Of a DNA stretch of 64,000 bases, positions 10,331 through 21,755 are shown piece after piece (the stretch's first letter is position 1; every line of letters starts with the position of its first letter). Position numbers and translations under genes: made by a program. The stretch spans positions 15,603,001 through 15,667,000 of the forward strand of contig NC_064827.1 in the NCBI RefSeq assembly GCF_024166365.1, written 5' to 3'. This DNA is from Elephas maximus indicus (taxonomy: Eukaryota > Chordata > Mammalia > Proboscidea > Elephantidae). Under the pieces are notes generated by a model. The model worked only from the letters and a program-made list of their open reading frames with translations. It was not told the origin of the DNA and ran no database searches.

Positions 10331-12903
10331 TTTTTTTTTTTTAATAGTGCTTTAGATGAAAGTTTACAGCTCAAATTAATTTCTCATACAATAATGTACA
10401 CATATTATATGACCCTAGTTGCAATTCCTATAATATGACAGCACACTCCCCCTGGTTTCCCATGTCCATTCAGCCAGCTCCTATCCCTTTCTGCCTTCTC
10501 ATCCCGCCTCTGGACAGGAGCTACCCATTCAGTCTCGTGTATATACTTGAACTAAGAAGTACATGCTTCACCAGTATTATTTTATGTTTTACAATCCAAT
10601 CTAATCTTCTTTGCCTTAAGAGTTGGCTTTGGTAATGCTTTTGGCTCTGGGTTAACAAAAACTCCAGGGGCCACGTCTTCTGGGGTTCCTCTAGTCTCAG
10701 TCAAACCATTAAGTCTGGTCTTTTTACGTGAATTTGAGTTCTGCAGCACACTTTTCTCCTGTTCCATCAGGGACTCTCTGCTGTGCTCCCTGTCAGGGCG
10801 ATCACTGGTGGTAGCTGTGCACCATCTAGTTCTTCTGGTCTCAGGCTGATGGAGTCTCTGGCTTATACACACAACCTTTTGTCTCTTGGGCTAGTATTTT
10901 CCTTGTGTCTTTGATGTTTATTCTCCTTTGCTCCAGGTGGGTTGGGACTAATTGATGCATCTTGGATGGCCACTTACTAGCAATTAAGACCCTAGACACT
11001 ACTCACCAAAGTGGGATGCAGAACATTTTCTTAACAAACTTTGTTATGCCAATTGACCTAGATGTCCCCTGAAACCATGGTCCCCAGATCCCCGCCCCTG
11101 CTACTCTGTCCCTCAAAGTGTTTGGTGGTGTTCAGGAAACTTCTTAGCTTTTGGTTCAGTTCAGTTGTGCTGACTTCATCTGTATTGTGTGTTGTCCTTC
11201 CCTTCACCTAAGATAATTTTTGTCCACGATCTAGTTAGTGAATACTGCTCTTCCTCCTTCCCTACCCTTGTAACCATCAAAGAATATTTTCTTCCGTGTT
11301 TAAACTTTTTCTTGAGTTCTTATAATAGTGGTCTCACACAATATTTGCCCTTTCGTGACTAATTTCACTGAGGATAAAGCCTTCCAGATTCATCTACGTT
11401 GTGAGATGTTTTGCAGATTCCTCATTGTTCTTTATCATCGTGCAGTATTCCATTGTGTGTATATACCATAATTTGTTTATCCATTTGTCCGTTGATGAGC
11501 ACCTAGGTTGTTTTCAGCTTTTTGCTATCGTGAACATGCTGCAGTGAACATGGGTGTGCATATATCTATTTGTGCGATGGTTCTTAGTTCTCTAGGATAT
11601 ATTCCGAGGAGTGGGATTGCTGGATTGTATGGTAGTTCTATTTTCAGCTTTTTAAGGAAGCGCCAGAGCAATTTCCAAAGTGGTTGTACCATTTTACTTT
11701 CCCACCAGCAGTGTTTAAGTGTCCCAGTCTCTCCACAACCTCTCCAAAATCTATTATTTTGTGGGTTTTTTTTTTTTTTTTTTGGATTAATGCTAGCCTT
11801 GTTGGGGTGAGATGGTATCTCGTGGTAGCTTTGATTCGCATTTCTCTAGTGGCTAATGGTTGTGAGCATTTCCTCATGTATCTGTTAGCCGCCTGAATGT
11901 CTTCTTTGGTAAATTGCCTGCTCCTATCCTTTGCCTATTTTTTAATTGGGTTGTCATTTTGTTTTTGAGGTTTTGCAGTATCTTGTAGCTTTTAGAGATT
12001 AGACTCTTTTCGGTATGTCGTAGCCAAAAATTTTTTCCCAGTCTGTAAGTTGTCTTCTTACTCTTTTGGTGAAGTCTTTTGATGAGCGTGTTTGATTTTT
12101 GGCAACTCCCAGTTACCTAGCTTCTGTTCTGGTATTTGTGCATTGTTAGGTGTGATATTCTGTGTATGCCATGTATCAGGGTTCCTAGCATTGCCACTAT
12201 TTTTAATCTCATGATATTTATCATTTTAGATTTTATATTTAGGTCTTTGATCCATTTTGTTAGTTTTTGTACATGGTGTGAGATATTAGTCTTGTGTCAT
12301 TTTTTTGCAGAAGGGTATCAAGTTATGCCAGCACCATTTGTTAAAGAGACTGTACTTTTCCCCATTTAACTAACTTTGAGCATTTGTCAAACATCAGCTG
12401 CTCATAGGTGGATGAATTTATGTCTGGATTCTCCATTTTGTTCCACTGGTCTATGTATCCATTGTTGTACCAGTACCAGGCTGTTTTGACTGCTGTGGCA
12501 AAATAATAAATCCTAAAACCAGGTAGTAGGAGGCCTCCCACTTTGTTCTTCTTCTTGAGTAATGCTTTACTTATCCGGGGCCTCTTCCCTTTCCATATGA
12601 AGTTGGTGATTTGTTTACCGCGTTAAAAAATGTAGTTGGAATTTGGATCAGGATTGCATTGTACCTGTATTTCGCTCTGGGCGGAATAGACATTTTCACA
12701 ATGTTGAGTTTTACTATTCATGTGTAAGGTATGTTTTTCCACTTTTGTAGCTTTTGGTTTCTTGCAGTAGCATCTTATAGTTTTCTTTGTATAGGACTTT
12801 CATATCTCTGGTTAGATTTATTCCTAAATATTTTATCTTCTTGGAGGCTATTGTAAATGGTATTGATTTTGTGATTTCCTTTTCAAAATTCTCTGTTGGG
12901 CTT
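10331..12903 (-). mobile_element. L1, 5'-truncated, inserted in another L1
   Basis: A T-run at 10331-10342, then an L1 3'UTR, then the C-terminal part of ORF2 on the minus strand. ORF2 fragments include 11877-11644 ('[16 protein letters not shown]', the region leading to the C-terminal cysteine motif) and 12541-12341 (with 'AWYWYNN..IDQWNK'). Frames are broken many times. The right end falls in ORF2 near 12900, so the copy is ~2.57 kb and truncated. Confidence 0.85.
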
Positions 12904-13227
12904 ACAAGCTTTTAAGACCCCAGACGCTACTCACCAAAGTAGGATGTACAACATTTCCTTTATAAACTGTTATGCCAATTGAGCTAGATGTCCCACAAGT
13001 CCATGGTCCCCAGGCTTCAGCTCAGTAATTCAGTCCCTCATGGATTTTAATGTATCTGTGAAGTTTCCATGACCTTGCCTTGTTCAGTTGTGTCGACTTC
13101 CCCAGTATTGTGTATTGTCTTACCCTTCACCAAAGTTACCACTTAGCTTGTTGTCTAGTTAGTGCTTTTCCCTCCCCACTGCTCCCCTCCCTCATAACCA
13201 TCAAAGATTGTTTCTGTGTAGAAACCT
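12904..13227 (-). mobile_element. L1 3'UTR (outer element, right part)
   Basis: Continuation of the outer L1 3'UTR from the 'aagcttttaagacccc' landmark to 'accatcaaagattg' (compare 48050-48360). It is joined directly to the 3' end of a U6 snRNA copy at 13228. Confidence 0.8.
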
Positions 13228-13328
13228 AAAAATATGGAACTCTTCACAAATTTGCATGTCATCCTTGTGCAGGAACCATGCTAATCTTATCTGTATTGTT
13301 TCAATTTTAGTATAAGCACTACAGAAAA
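13228..13328 (-). pseudogene. U6 snRNA pseudogene, fused to L1
   Basis: On the minus strand the sequence follows U6 spliceosomal RNA closely: the 'agattagcatgg' region (13266-13286) and the 'gatgacatgcaaat' segment are clear, ending in the 3' 'ccatattttt'. About a dozen substitutions are visible and the first ~15 nt of U6 are poorly preserved. The U6 3' end runs straight into L1 3'UTR in the same orientation, the layout of known U6/L1 template-switch chimeras. It is not expected to be transcribed as a functional U6. Confidence 0.88.
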
Positions 13329-13336
13329 ATTTTGAG

Positions 13337-13470
13337 GGCATAAGCACTATGTGACAATACTAGGTACTTTTACATGGATTATGTTATTCAATCCCCCAAC
13401 AACCCTATGTGGAATGTTGAAGCTGAGAGAGGTTACAGGCCTAGGCTTTGAATCCAGTCAGCCTCCACTG
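13337..13470 (+). repeat. MIR SINE, right part
   Basis: Contains MIR landmarks in order: 'agcactatgtg', 'aatcccccaacaaccctatg', then a diverged 'gctgagagaggttacag'. Together with 9663-9688 it appears to be one MIR split by the U6/L1 chimera. Confidence 0.7.
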
Positions 13471-13922
13471 CCTTTGATCTTAACTCTTCCCTATTTCCTG
13501 AGCCTTGGCTTTTGATAATGTGTCTTAGTATACTAGATTGAGATCTCAGACACCCGTGTGGCCCATGTCCCCTTGGGCCTTACCAACTGCAGCAGCTGCA
13601 TCTCTTTGCCTAATGGCTTTTTCTGGTGGCCAAAGCTCCAACTGAGCAGGGCAGCCTGGACGTGTGGAGAGGTAATGCCCCCTTACTGTAGAAGCAGCCC
13701 TTAACCAATGATTGGTAAGAGCTGGTGTCCAAACGCTCCAGCTCTCATTTCTCAGGTAGAATAACTCAGAGGCATGGGTTCTAGTCTACACTGGTTCCCA
13801 GAATTCCCCAGAGAGAGTAAGCCTGTTAGCCATAGTGCTAACTTGCTTGAAAATACTTCCTTTATTGGCTGCCTTCCCCTCCCTGTCTTACTTCTCCTGA
13901 TGGCATGTGTATCCTTGCCTCA
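13471..13922. other. no gene recognised
   Basis: Moderately GC-rich non-coding sequence; nothing recognised. Confidence 0.5.
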
Positions 13923-14114
13923 GATGGAGCTCTGGTGGCTCATAGGTTAAGCGCTTGGCTGCTAACTGAAAGGTCGGTGATTTTAGACCACCAGCCACTC
14001 TGAGGGAGAAAAATCCTGGTGATCTGTAAAGATTACACCCTAGGAAACCCTCTGAGGCAGTTCTACTCCGTCACGTGGGATTGTTAGGAGTCGAAATTGA
14101 CTTGACAGTACACA
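13923..14114 (+). mobile_element. AfroSINE (long form)
   Basis: Head with A-box-like 'tggctcataggtt', body, and tail through 'gtcgaaattgacttgac'. Fairly diverged. Confidence 0.85.
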
Positions 14115-14739
14115 ACCACCACCGCCACCTTGTCTCCAGCTCTGCTTCTGGGGGAACCAAAGCTAAGACAAACAGGAAAGGAAAGGTGGGCCGATGGAGG
14201 AGGAGAATCCAGGCACACTGCCGCAGGGAAAGCACAGTGGGGTTCTAGTCTTGGAAAGCAGCCTCTGACAGACGGCCCCCTGTTCTTGAAGGTGCCAGTG
14301 TATCTGGGAGGCAGGAGACAAAGGTTTTGGAGTACTGAATATTGTCACACAAGATGGTTCTTGGACTGCTGGAAATGGGTGGGTGGGCTTCTTTCAGAAA
14401 CTTCTCTTTTGCGCTACTCTCTTTTTGATTTATATTTGCCCAAAGTTTAATAAGAGCTAAGGGAACCCAGGAAATGCAACCATTAATAAATGGAATAATA
14501 AACAAGAAAGAAATGCCAAGATGTTATCAACTGAACATTGAGGATACAGTCATCAGTGAAGGAAGGGTTTCAAAAAAAAAAAAAGTGAAGGAAAGGGGAA
14601 AAAATGCACATATAACTTCAGAGGATTCATAACTTACCCATATGGCCTGAATGTAAAAAATATTTATTAAATATTATGTTTCATAATAATATGAACTGAA
14701 TGAGGCTCTTTTATACAAACTTTACGACACTTGTTGCTG
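14115..14739. other. no gene recognised
   Basis: Non-coding. The ORFs at 14130-14505 overlap on both strands and have no recognisable domain. An A-run lies at 14572-14584. Confidence 0.5.
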
Positions 14740-14933
14740 ATGTTGTCTGCCGTGGAGTCGATTCTGACTCACGGCAATCCCGTGTGACAGAGTGGAATGG
14801 CCCCACAGGGCTTTCTGGGCTGTAATCTTTACAGAAGCAGATTGCCAGGTCTTTCTCCTGCAGGGCTGCTGGGTGGGTTCAAACTGCCAACCTTTTGATT
14901 AGCAGCTGAGTGCTTAATCATTGTGCCACCAAC
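14740..14933 (-). mobile_element. AfroSINE (long form)
   Basis: Complete body and head on the minus strand; the tail at the left shows RTE-like 'ttgttgctgatgttgtc' rather than poly(A). Confidence 0.88.
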
Positions 14934-14963
14934 GATTAATTTTACTACACTTAAAGGATAGTT

Positions 14964-15177
14964 AAGGAGCTTTGGTGGTGCAATGGTTAAGCACTCTGCT
15001 GCTAACTAAAAGGTCAGAGGTTCACACCCACCCAGTGGCTTTGAGGAAGAAAAGGCCTGGGGATCTGCTCCCATAAAGATTATAGCCTAAGAAACCCTAT
15101 GGGACAGTTCTACTCGGTCATACAGGGTCACTGAGAGTTGGAATAAACTCTATGGCAACAGGATTGTTTGTTTTGTT
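14964..15177 (+). mobile_element. AfroSINE (long form) with clear target-site duplication
   Basis: Complete element from head to T/G-rich tail, bounded by a perfect 13 bp direct repeat 'ttaaaggatagtt' at 14951-14963 and 15178-15190, which fixes both ends. Confidence 0.95.
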
Positions 15178-15494
15178 TTAAAGGATAGTTTCTCAGCTTG
15201 TGACTCTGTGGTCTTTATTAACTAGACTTCCAGTGGTGCCTAATATATTTTCATGAAATAACATGGACATGGGGAAAATCTTGCTTTTGTTTAAGTTAAT
15301 GGTATTCTAAAATGTTAACTACTGTGTTGACACATTTTAATTCCTTGACCATCTTTGCTTTCACATACTGAACTTTATGGCTGCATTAACTAAGCTTTGC
15401 TTACAACTAGACATCACGTTTAAAATTTATTATATGGTTATCATAAGGACCTGAATTAAGTCAGTTCTGAAACTTTTTGCTTGGAGGTTTTTTT

Positions 15495-15991
15495 TTTTTT
15501 TAATAACTTTTATTAAGCTTCAAGTGAACGTTTACAAATCTAATCAGTCTGTCACATATAAGTTTACATACATCTCACTCCCTACTCCCACTTGCTCTCC
15601 CCGAGTCAGCCCTTTCAGTCTCTCCTTTCTTGACAATTTTGCCAGCTTCCCTCTCTCTCTATCCTCCCATCCCCCCTCCAGACAAGAGTTGCCAACACAA
15701 TCTCAAGTGTCCACCTGATATAATTAGCTCACTCTTCATCAGCATCTCTCTCCCACCCGCTGACCAGTCCCTTTCATTTCTGATGAGTTGTCTTCGGGGA
15801 TGGTTCCTGTCCTGTGTCAACAGAAGGTCTGGGGAGCATGGCCGCCGGGATTCCTCCAGTCTCAGTCAGACCATTAAGTTTGGTCTTTTTATGAGAATTT
15901 GGGGTCTGCATCCCACTGATCTCCTGTTCCGTCAGGGGTCCTCTGCTGTGCTCCCTGTCAGGGCAGTCATGGATTGTGGCCGGGCACCAAC
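15495..15991 (-). mobile_element. L1, 3'UTR only, 5'-truncated
   Basis: Minus-strand copy matching the 3'UTR of the L1 at 47405-47910. Flanked by 'ttgcttggaggttttttt' at 15477-15494 and 15992-16009 (the T-run overlaps the poly-T tail), fixing a ~497 bp insertion. Close resemblance to the full-length L1 suggests the same subfamily. Confidence 0.93.
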
Positions 15992-16057
15992 TTGCTTGGA
16001 GGTTTTTTTACTAGTGCATTTCCGATGAACAAATTTAGAAATGCCTATGATTTTTAT

Positions 16058-16228
16058 GGAAACCCTGGTGGTGTAGTGGTTAAGTGCTATGGCTGCTAAC
16101 CAAAGGGTTGGCAGTTGGAATCCGCCAGGCACTCCTTGGAAACTCTATGGGGCAGTTCTACTCTGTCCTATAGGGTTGCTATGAGTCGAATCGACTCGAA
16201 GGCACTGGGTTTGGTTTTTTGGTTTGGA
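16058..16228 (+). mobile_element. AfroSINE (short form) with target-site duplication
   Basis: Head, body and the 'ggtttggttttttggttt' tail. Direct repeat 'atgatttttat' at 16047-16057 and 16229-16239. Confidence 0.95.
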
Positions 16229-16633
16229 ATGATTTTTATAAAATCCGTAGATTCAGAAAGAATGATGAAACCTTAAGCAGAGATTAATTTTAGTGAACAC
16301 TTTGGTCACAACAGGGAACTGTATGAGCAGTAACAGGCTGTCTTGAGATAATTCTGGGAGGATTTCAGCCCGCAATCCTCATTCCTGGAGTCTTGAAGTA
16401 TCCCAACATGCTTGCCACATTTTGGTCAAATGATCATTTCAACAGAGGTCTAGGGTAGAGAGGTGGATAATCCCTCCCTGCTTTTTAAACAAACATTTTC
16501 AAGTAAACTGGTTTTTACCTGTTTGATACAGATTGCTATCTTTGGGTAGAGATAAGGGATCTTTAAGGGTGGTTTAGAGGGCTGGCAGGGCAACATGAAG
16601 GTGATCAGAATGGGCCAGGGAAAATCACTTGGC

Positions 16634-16752
16634 ATAGAGTCACTCTGACTCATGAGGACCTCATGTGTGTCCCAGTAGAACTGTGCTCTCCAGGGCTTTC
16701 AGTGGTTGATTTTCTAAAGTGGATCGCCAGACCTGTCTTCCAAGCAGGGGTG
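16634..16752 (-). mobile_element. AfroSINE fragment, diverged subtype
   Basis: Body of the subtype also seen complete at 35632-35850 (shared 'cagtggttgattttc'-like and 'gatcgccag' segments). The head is missing. Confidence 0.65.
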
Positions 16753-17045
16753 AATTATCCAATAGGAAAGGTAAGCACAGTGCTTACCTTGCTTACCAGA
16801 TCATCTGTAGTGAACAATTTCACATTTTCTCACCACCTCAAAGATTCTGCTTCTAGGTATGGTTGGAATCTGTCTCTCTCCCAACCCGACAGCATCTTCC
16901 TACAGAATCAAAGCCTCTTTCTAAGCTTACGATCCCTCACAGCGGCAGATTACCCAGTAAGCAAGGTAAGCATGGGCTTACTTGTATTTACTTACTAATC
17001 TGTAGTGAACAATTTCACATGAATTTCACCACATCAAAGAATAGA
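16753..17045. repeat. imperfect ~190 bp tandem duplication with a palindrome
   Basis: Two related units start near 16753 and 16945; both contain 'aaggtaagca', 'tctgtagtgaacaatttcac' and 'cacc.catcaaaga'-type segments in the same order. Unit 1 also has a perfect palindrome, 9 bp arms around one base, at 16770-16788. I do not recognise the family. Confidence 0.6.
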
Positions 17046-17417
17046 ATTACCACCAAGGGGAACTGGTTAGTCACATATGACTAGAGTTACTGAGATGCTC
17101 TTTTTAAGTGCCCACATTTTATTACTGAAAATGTCAACAATATGCTGAAGTGGTGAGAACAGCATGATACAGTCCCAAGTACCCAGCACTCAGCTCCAGA
17201 TCACCAACTCATGGCCAATCTTGTTTCATACATCTCTCTACCTACTCCGCTCACTCCCAGGTTATTTTGAAGCAAAACCCAGCCATCACAGCATTTCCAC
17301 TGAGATGTTCATTTCCACTTTTCAGAAGGGAACAAATGATAATCAAGAGTCCAGCCCCGAAGCAAATACATCAGTTGCATGTAACTAAAGTGTAATAACG
17401 CTGAATGTCAAAAGGAT
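17046..17417. other. no gene recognised
   Basis: Non-coding; contains a stretch (17150-17330) with the character of an old degraded repeat but no family I can name. Confidence 0.4.
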
Positions 17418-17574
17418 ATTAACCCCATTGCCGTTGAGTCGATTCCGACTCATAGTGACCCTACGGGACAGAGTAGAACTGCCCCATACGGTTTCCAAGG
17501 AGCACCTGGTGGATTCGAACTGCCGACCTTTTGGTTAGCAGCTGTAGCTCTTAACCACTATGCTACAAAGAGCC
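17418..17574 (-). mobile_element. AfroSINE (short form)
   Basis: Nearly complete; well-preserved B-box region near 17513-17521 and tail motif 'gttgagtcgattccgactc' near 17433-17451. Confidence 0.92.
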
Positions 17575-18029
17575 ATAAATTAAAGGAGTATCACCTCCAG
17601 TGAATATCATCATCGGGTCTCAAGGAGGTTCCCAAACATTGGTAGTAGCATGCTCGAAACCAAAATCCAGCTCCGCTCTGTCCCACCATCAGAAGCTTGA
17701 GAACGTGTGCACAAGTATGCAGGTCTCCTTTTAGTCTGGTGACGCAGTAACCTTGGGACTGTGCCTGAAACTCCACATGACTCCTTTACTTCCCTTGATT
17801 TACCAGCATTGCAGGCCCTACTTAGAGCAGGGTAAGTGGGACATTATCAATCATTAGCAATTTAACTCTGCTTGTTTTAAGTAACTTTTTTCTCATTATA
17901 AAAGTAATACGAAAGTTCATTACACACAATTAGGAAAATACAAAAAAAGCCCAAAGAACATAAGAAAGCACCAATGTTATCAGGGACGTAAAAAAAAATG
18001 CCCTCCCCCACTTTAACACTTAACCCTTT
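17575..18029. other. no gene recognised
   Basis: Non-coding. The part at 17880-17950 resembles an old LINE 3' end but is too degraded to assign. Confidence 0.4.
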
Positions 18030-18275
18030 ATAGAAACTAAAAATTAGTGGAAAAGACAGTAAGAGAGTTCATAACTAGCCTATAGAATGCAGGCACGCAG
18101 GCTTAATAAACCAATCCAAGCCACCTCCTGCCGACAACCAGTCATTTTAAATTTCCCTTTGGGGAAATCTCCTAAGAGTTTGTACTCTATATAAGCTGAT
18201 CAAAATGATCTCTTCGGAGTGGTGGTCCCTGTTCTCAGTTTTTTCCACCCAATAAAACGTTATAATGCTAACTGA
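18030..18275 (+). mobile_element. possible endogenous-retrovirus LTR fragment
   Basis: Has LTR-like layout: TATA-like 'ctatataagc' at 18187-18196, then a start-like T/C-rich segment and a polyadenylation signal AATAAA at 18251-18256. No second end or target duplication could be defined. Confidence 0.35.
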
Positions 18276-18434
18276 CTTACTGATTAGATTTTTTTCTTTC
18301 AACAGACATAAACTCCAATATTTTGGTGCATTTTCTTCAAGTTTCTTCTACGGCACGTGTATGTTTTACATGGCATGCATACACATGGGATCATATTGAA
18401 CATACTTTTTAACCTGCTTTTATTACTTCCTAAT

Positions 18435-18600
18435 GAAACCCTGGTGGTGTAGTGGTTAAGAGCTATGGCTGCTAACCAAAAGATTGGCAGTTCAAATCCA
18501 CCAGCTGCTTCTTGGAAAGTCTACGGGGCAGGTATATTCTTATAGGGTCTCTATGAGTTGGAATTGACAGGACTGCAACGGGTTTCGTTTGGTTCTTTTT
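18435..18600 (+). mobile_element. AfroSINE (short form)
   Basis: Complete head, body and T/G-rich tail. A second AfroSINE in the same orientation starts 9 bp downstream. Confidence 0.92.
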
Positions 18601-18608
18601 AATAGTGG

Positions 18609-18739
18609 GAGCCCTGGTGACACAGTGGTTAAGAGCTCAGCTGCTGATCAAAAGGTCAGCAGTTCAAATCCACCAGCCGCTCCTTGGAAACCCTACGGGG
18701 CAGTTTGGAATCCACTCGATGGCAACAAATTTTTTTTTA
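18609..18739 (+). mobile_element. AfroSINE (short form) with internal deletion
   Basis: The head is intact, but the segment between 'ggggcagt' and 'ttggaatccactcgatgg' is missing (~30 bp). Ends in a T-run 18729-18738. Confidence 0.9.
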
Positions 18740-19084
18740 ACTTATAGTGAACCCACTTCTATATGGTTACTTTTCTCCAACATAACTTTATTTTTGCAAA
18801 ATATTCTATTGTAAGGAAAGACTGCAATTAATATTTAGATTATTTCCGATTTATGAATCTTACACACACCATTGTCAGGTACATTCTTCAAGTTAAAACT
18901 CTGTACACATCAGTGGTTATTTCCTCAGGCAAAAATCCTGAAAAGAAACTTACATCCAAGAGTCTGCATGTTTTTAAGATTTCTCTTTTTTTATATATAA
19001 TGCCAACTGCCTTCCAGAAAAATTGCACCAAATTATACTCCCACCAACAATGTATACATGTTAAGTCCATTTCCCTGCATGCTA
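18740..19084 (-). mobile_element. old L1 fragment
   Basis: Minus-strand old-L1 signature 'ccttccagaaaaattgcacc' near 19010-19029 and 'ctcccaccaacaatgtatac' near 19039. Degraded, no ORF. Confidence 0.55.
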
Positions 19085-19286
19085 AAAAACCAAAAAAACC
19101 CGCTGCTGTCAAGTTGATTCTGAATCACTGTGACCCCGTGTGTTACAGAGCAGAATTTTCCAGAGTTTTCTTGGCTGTAATCTTTACAGAACCATATTCC
19201 CAGGCCTTTCTTCCCTGGAGTCACTGGGTGGGTTAGACAGAACTGCCAACCTTTAGGTTAACAGCTGAGTACAATTTGGGTCTCCC
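19085..19286 (-). mobile_element. AfroSINE (long form)
   Basis: Tail with 'aaccaaaaaaacccgctg' at the left, head at the right. The head is diverged near 19260-19286. Confidence 0.88.
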
Positions 19287-20442
19287 AGACACTTTTCTTA
19301 CCAACGTTATTTCTTGCAATAAAAAAAAAAAAAAAACTTTGTTATACTGATAGATGGAAATATGTACCTGTTAACTTTCGTTTATCAGCTTAGTCTTGGC
19401 TGAGAGTGCTGGCAGTGTTGGGGTGAGGGAAGGGAGAGAAGGACAGGAATAGTCTAGGGCATGAGGACTGTTAGTTTATTTTACAAAACAAACTTAGAAT
19501 TTGGTATTTGAAAGTTGGAAAATGGAGTCCCTAAGGTTTCTATCGCAATAGGGGAACTTTTAAACATGGGGTTTGGGAGCAAGTCAGGTATTTCACTCCC
19601 TCCCTCCATCAGGGAGAAAGGTTCAGAGGATATACCTGTCTCTCTTCTTCTAACTTCCCAGACAAGTCATCACAATCCAGGTCAATCCAAACAGCCTAAG
19701 GGGCACTGGATCTGTAGAAGGAAGCTAGGTTCTTATCAGGCCATGCATATTTAGGCGCACCCTAAACCTCTCTTGTTCAGTTTCTTCGTCAAGAAAGTGG
19801 GAATAACAACATCACATCACTATCATCTACCTTGAAGATTTACTGTGGAATTGCCAGACTATGCATTCAAAAATATTTTGTAAGCCTTAAATGCTACAAA
19901 GGAGTGTGGCAGAGGAATCAGATTTTAACGTCAGGTAAAGTGGAAATTGAGTGCAATCACAATTGCTTAGAAGCTCCTTAATTTGCCCAGAAGATGCTAA
20001 GATACATGAGGCTCCTCTGGAGAGCTGGGACAAATACATTCTCCGTAAAATTGCCAGTGGAACTGCTGCACTGTAACTCATCGTCCTCTTTCTGCCAACT
20101 ACATAACCAAAACTGAGTAAGTTCAATAAAAGTATGATGCAATTTCATAATTGTTCTACAATTTTATATTGGCAAGTCAAGAAACTTGCCTCTTTATCTG
20201 CCTAATGGTTTGGTACATCTGTATCAGAATTTCAGCCACCAAATATTTTCAGGGCTTATTGTGTTTACTACATTGCAGGCTGCTGTGCTGGACTAGAACA
20301 CCAGGAAGGAATCACGGTCTGACCACAAGAGGCTGGGGAGCGCTGAGGCACTTTCCACTTTGAGGAATCCTGGGGTTCTTTGGTCACCTTCCAGGGAATA
20401 CAGCAAAAACTTAGAAAAATTATTATGGAAGGCTACAGATTT
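19287..20442. other. no gene recognised
   Basis: Non-coding. 19775-19840 resembles an old MIR on the minus strand ('cagtttcttcgtcaagaaag'). A-run at 19320-19336. Nothing else recognised. Confidence 0.45.
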
Positions 20443-20650
20443 TGTAGGCGACTTGGTGGTACAGTGGTTAAGCACTTTTCTGCTAAATGAAAGGTGGGCA
20501 GTTGGAACCGAACCTGCAGCTCCACAGGAGAAAGATGCGGCAGTCTGTTTCCCTAAAGATTTCAGCCTTGGAAACCCTATGGGGCAGCTCTACTCTGTCT
20601 TGTAGGGTTGGTATGAGTCAGAATGATGGCAACAGGTTTTTTTTTTGGTA
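20443..20650 (+). mobile_element. AfroSINE (long form)
   Basis: Complete, with the extra middle segment ('gaaagatgcggcagtctg' area) and a T-run at 20638-20647. Confidence 0.9.
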
Positions 20651-21194
20651 ACATATTTTTTATGAATGCTAGCTACAATGCTACATCTGATATTAAGTCA
20701 CTTCTTTCTTCTTTGCTATGCTGCTTTTCTTGTCAGTTAACACTTTTTCAAACCCGTGTTAACTCTTATTTTTTAATTGCAAAAGTAATAAAACACATGG
20801 AAAAGTTCAAACGTACAAGAAAGGTATACAATGAGAAGCAGACATTTCTGCTATTCCAGTCACACACACCCACCCCATGTTATCACTGGCTGAATACTTT
20901 AAAAGAAAGTTATCTTATGATTAATGTGATCTCTGGGGTCCAAAAGTTAAACACTGAAGTACAGGATTTCAAAGAGCCATTGCAGCTCTAAAATGAAGTC
21001 CATGTTTTTTGTAGGATCTTTTGTAGCATCAACTCCACTGAGGGTGCAAAAGAGGTTGACAGCCTCGCCTGCTCTAAAGTTAGGGTTGGTAGAGGATAAA
21101 TTTACTGATTGAGGATTCAATTTACTGACTGAGTAAATGACTCCGCTCGGTGTCCACCAGCTAGCTATCTCTCTGTTTGTTGGATGAAGGTGGC
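20651..21194. other. no gene recognised
   Basis: AT-rich non-coding; 20745-20830 has the character of an old LINE 3' end. No exon or RNA recognised. Confidence 0.4.
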
Positions 21195-21755
21195 TTACGT
21201 ACTTCTGTGATGCTAGAAGCTATACACTAGTATTTCAAACACCAGCAGGGTCACCCATGGTGAACAGGTTTCAGTAGAACTTCCAGACCAAGACAGGCTA
21301 GAAAGAAAGGTCTGGTGATCTACTACTGAAAATTAGCCAATAAAAACTTTGGATCACAGTAAAATATTCTCCCATATAGTACTGAAAGATGAGCCCCCTA
21401 GGTTGGAAACCAAAAAAACCCAAATCCATCGAGATGATTCCAACTCATAGTAACCCTACAGGACAGAGTAGAACTGTCTCACGGGGTTTTCAAGGCTGTA
21501 ATATTGCGCGTCAGACTGCCACATCCTTCTCTCACAGAGCGGCTGATGGGGTAGGTTGGGACTGCTGATCTTTCCATTAGCAGCCCAGCGTGCTTAACCA
21601 CTGCGCCACACACTCAAAAAGATGCAGTGGCTGCAGCTACGGACTCAAGCATAACAAGGACTGTGAAGAAGGCTCAGAACTGGATAAACGTTTCCTTTTT
21701 CCATTGTGCACATAGTCGCCTTAAGTCAGAGCCCACTGGAAGGCAACTAACAACT
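21195..21755 (+). mobile_element. RTE LINE with internal deletion, carrying a SINE
   Basis: 21195-21405 matches the RTE 5' leader (compare 4905-5120). After the SINE at 21406-21611, a few bases of leader continue and then jump directly at about 21625 to the 3' end ('cagtggctgcag', compare 41379). About 2.5 kb is missing. Head and tail are kept, as in the copy at 238-665, but the junction differs. Confidence 0.8.
21406..21611 (-). mobile_element. AfroSINE (long form) nested in RTE
   Basis: Inserted in the RTE leader just after 'taggttggaa'. Tail 'accaaaaaaacccaaatcc' at the left; head truncated near 21611. Younger than the RTE copy. Confidence 0.9.

Noticed and set aside
13228-13328. Functional U6 snRNA gene
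   Set aside because: Many substitutions, poor 5' end and direct fusion to L1 sequence; no upstream proximal element or TATA was recognised.
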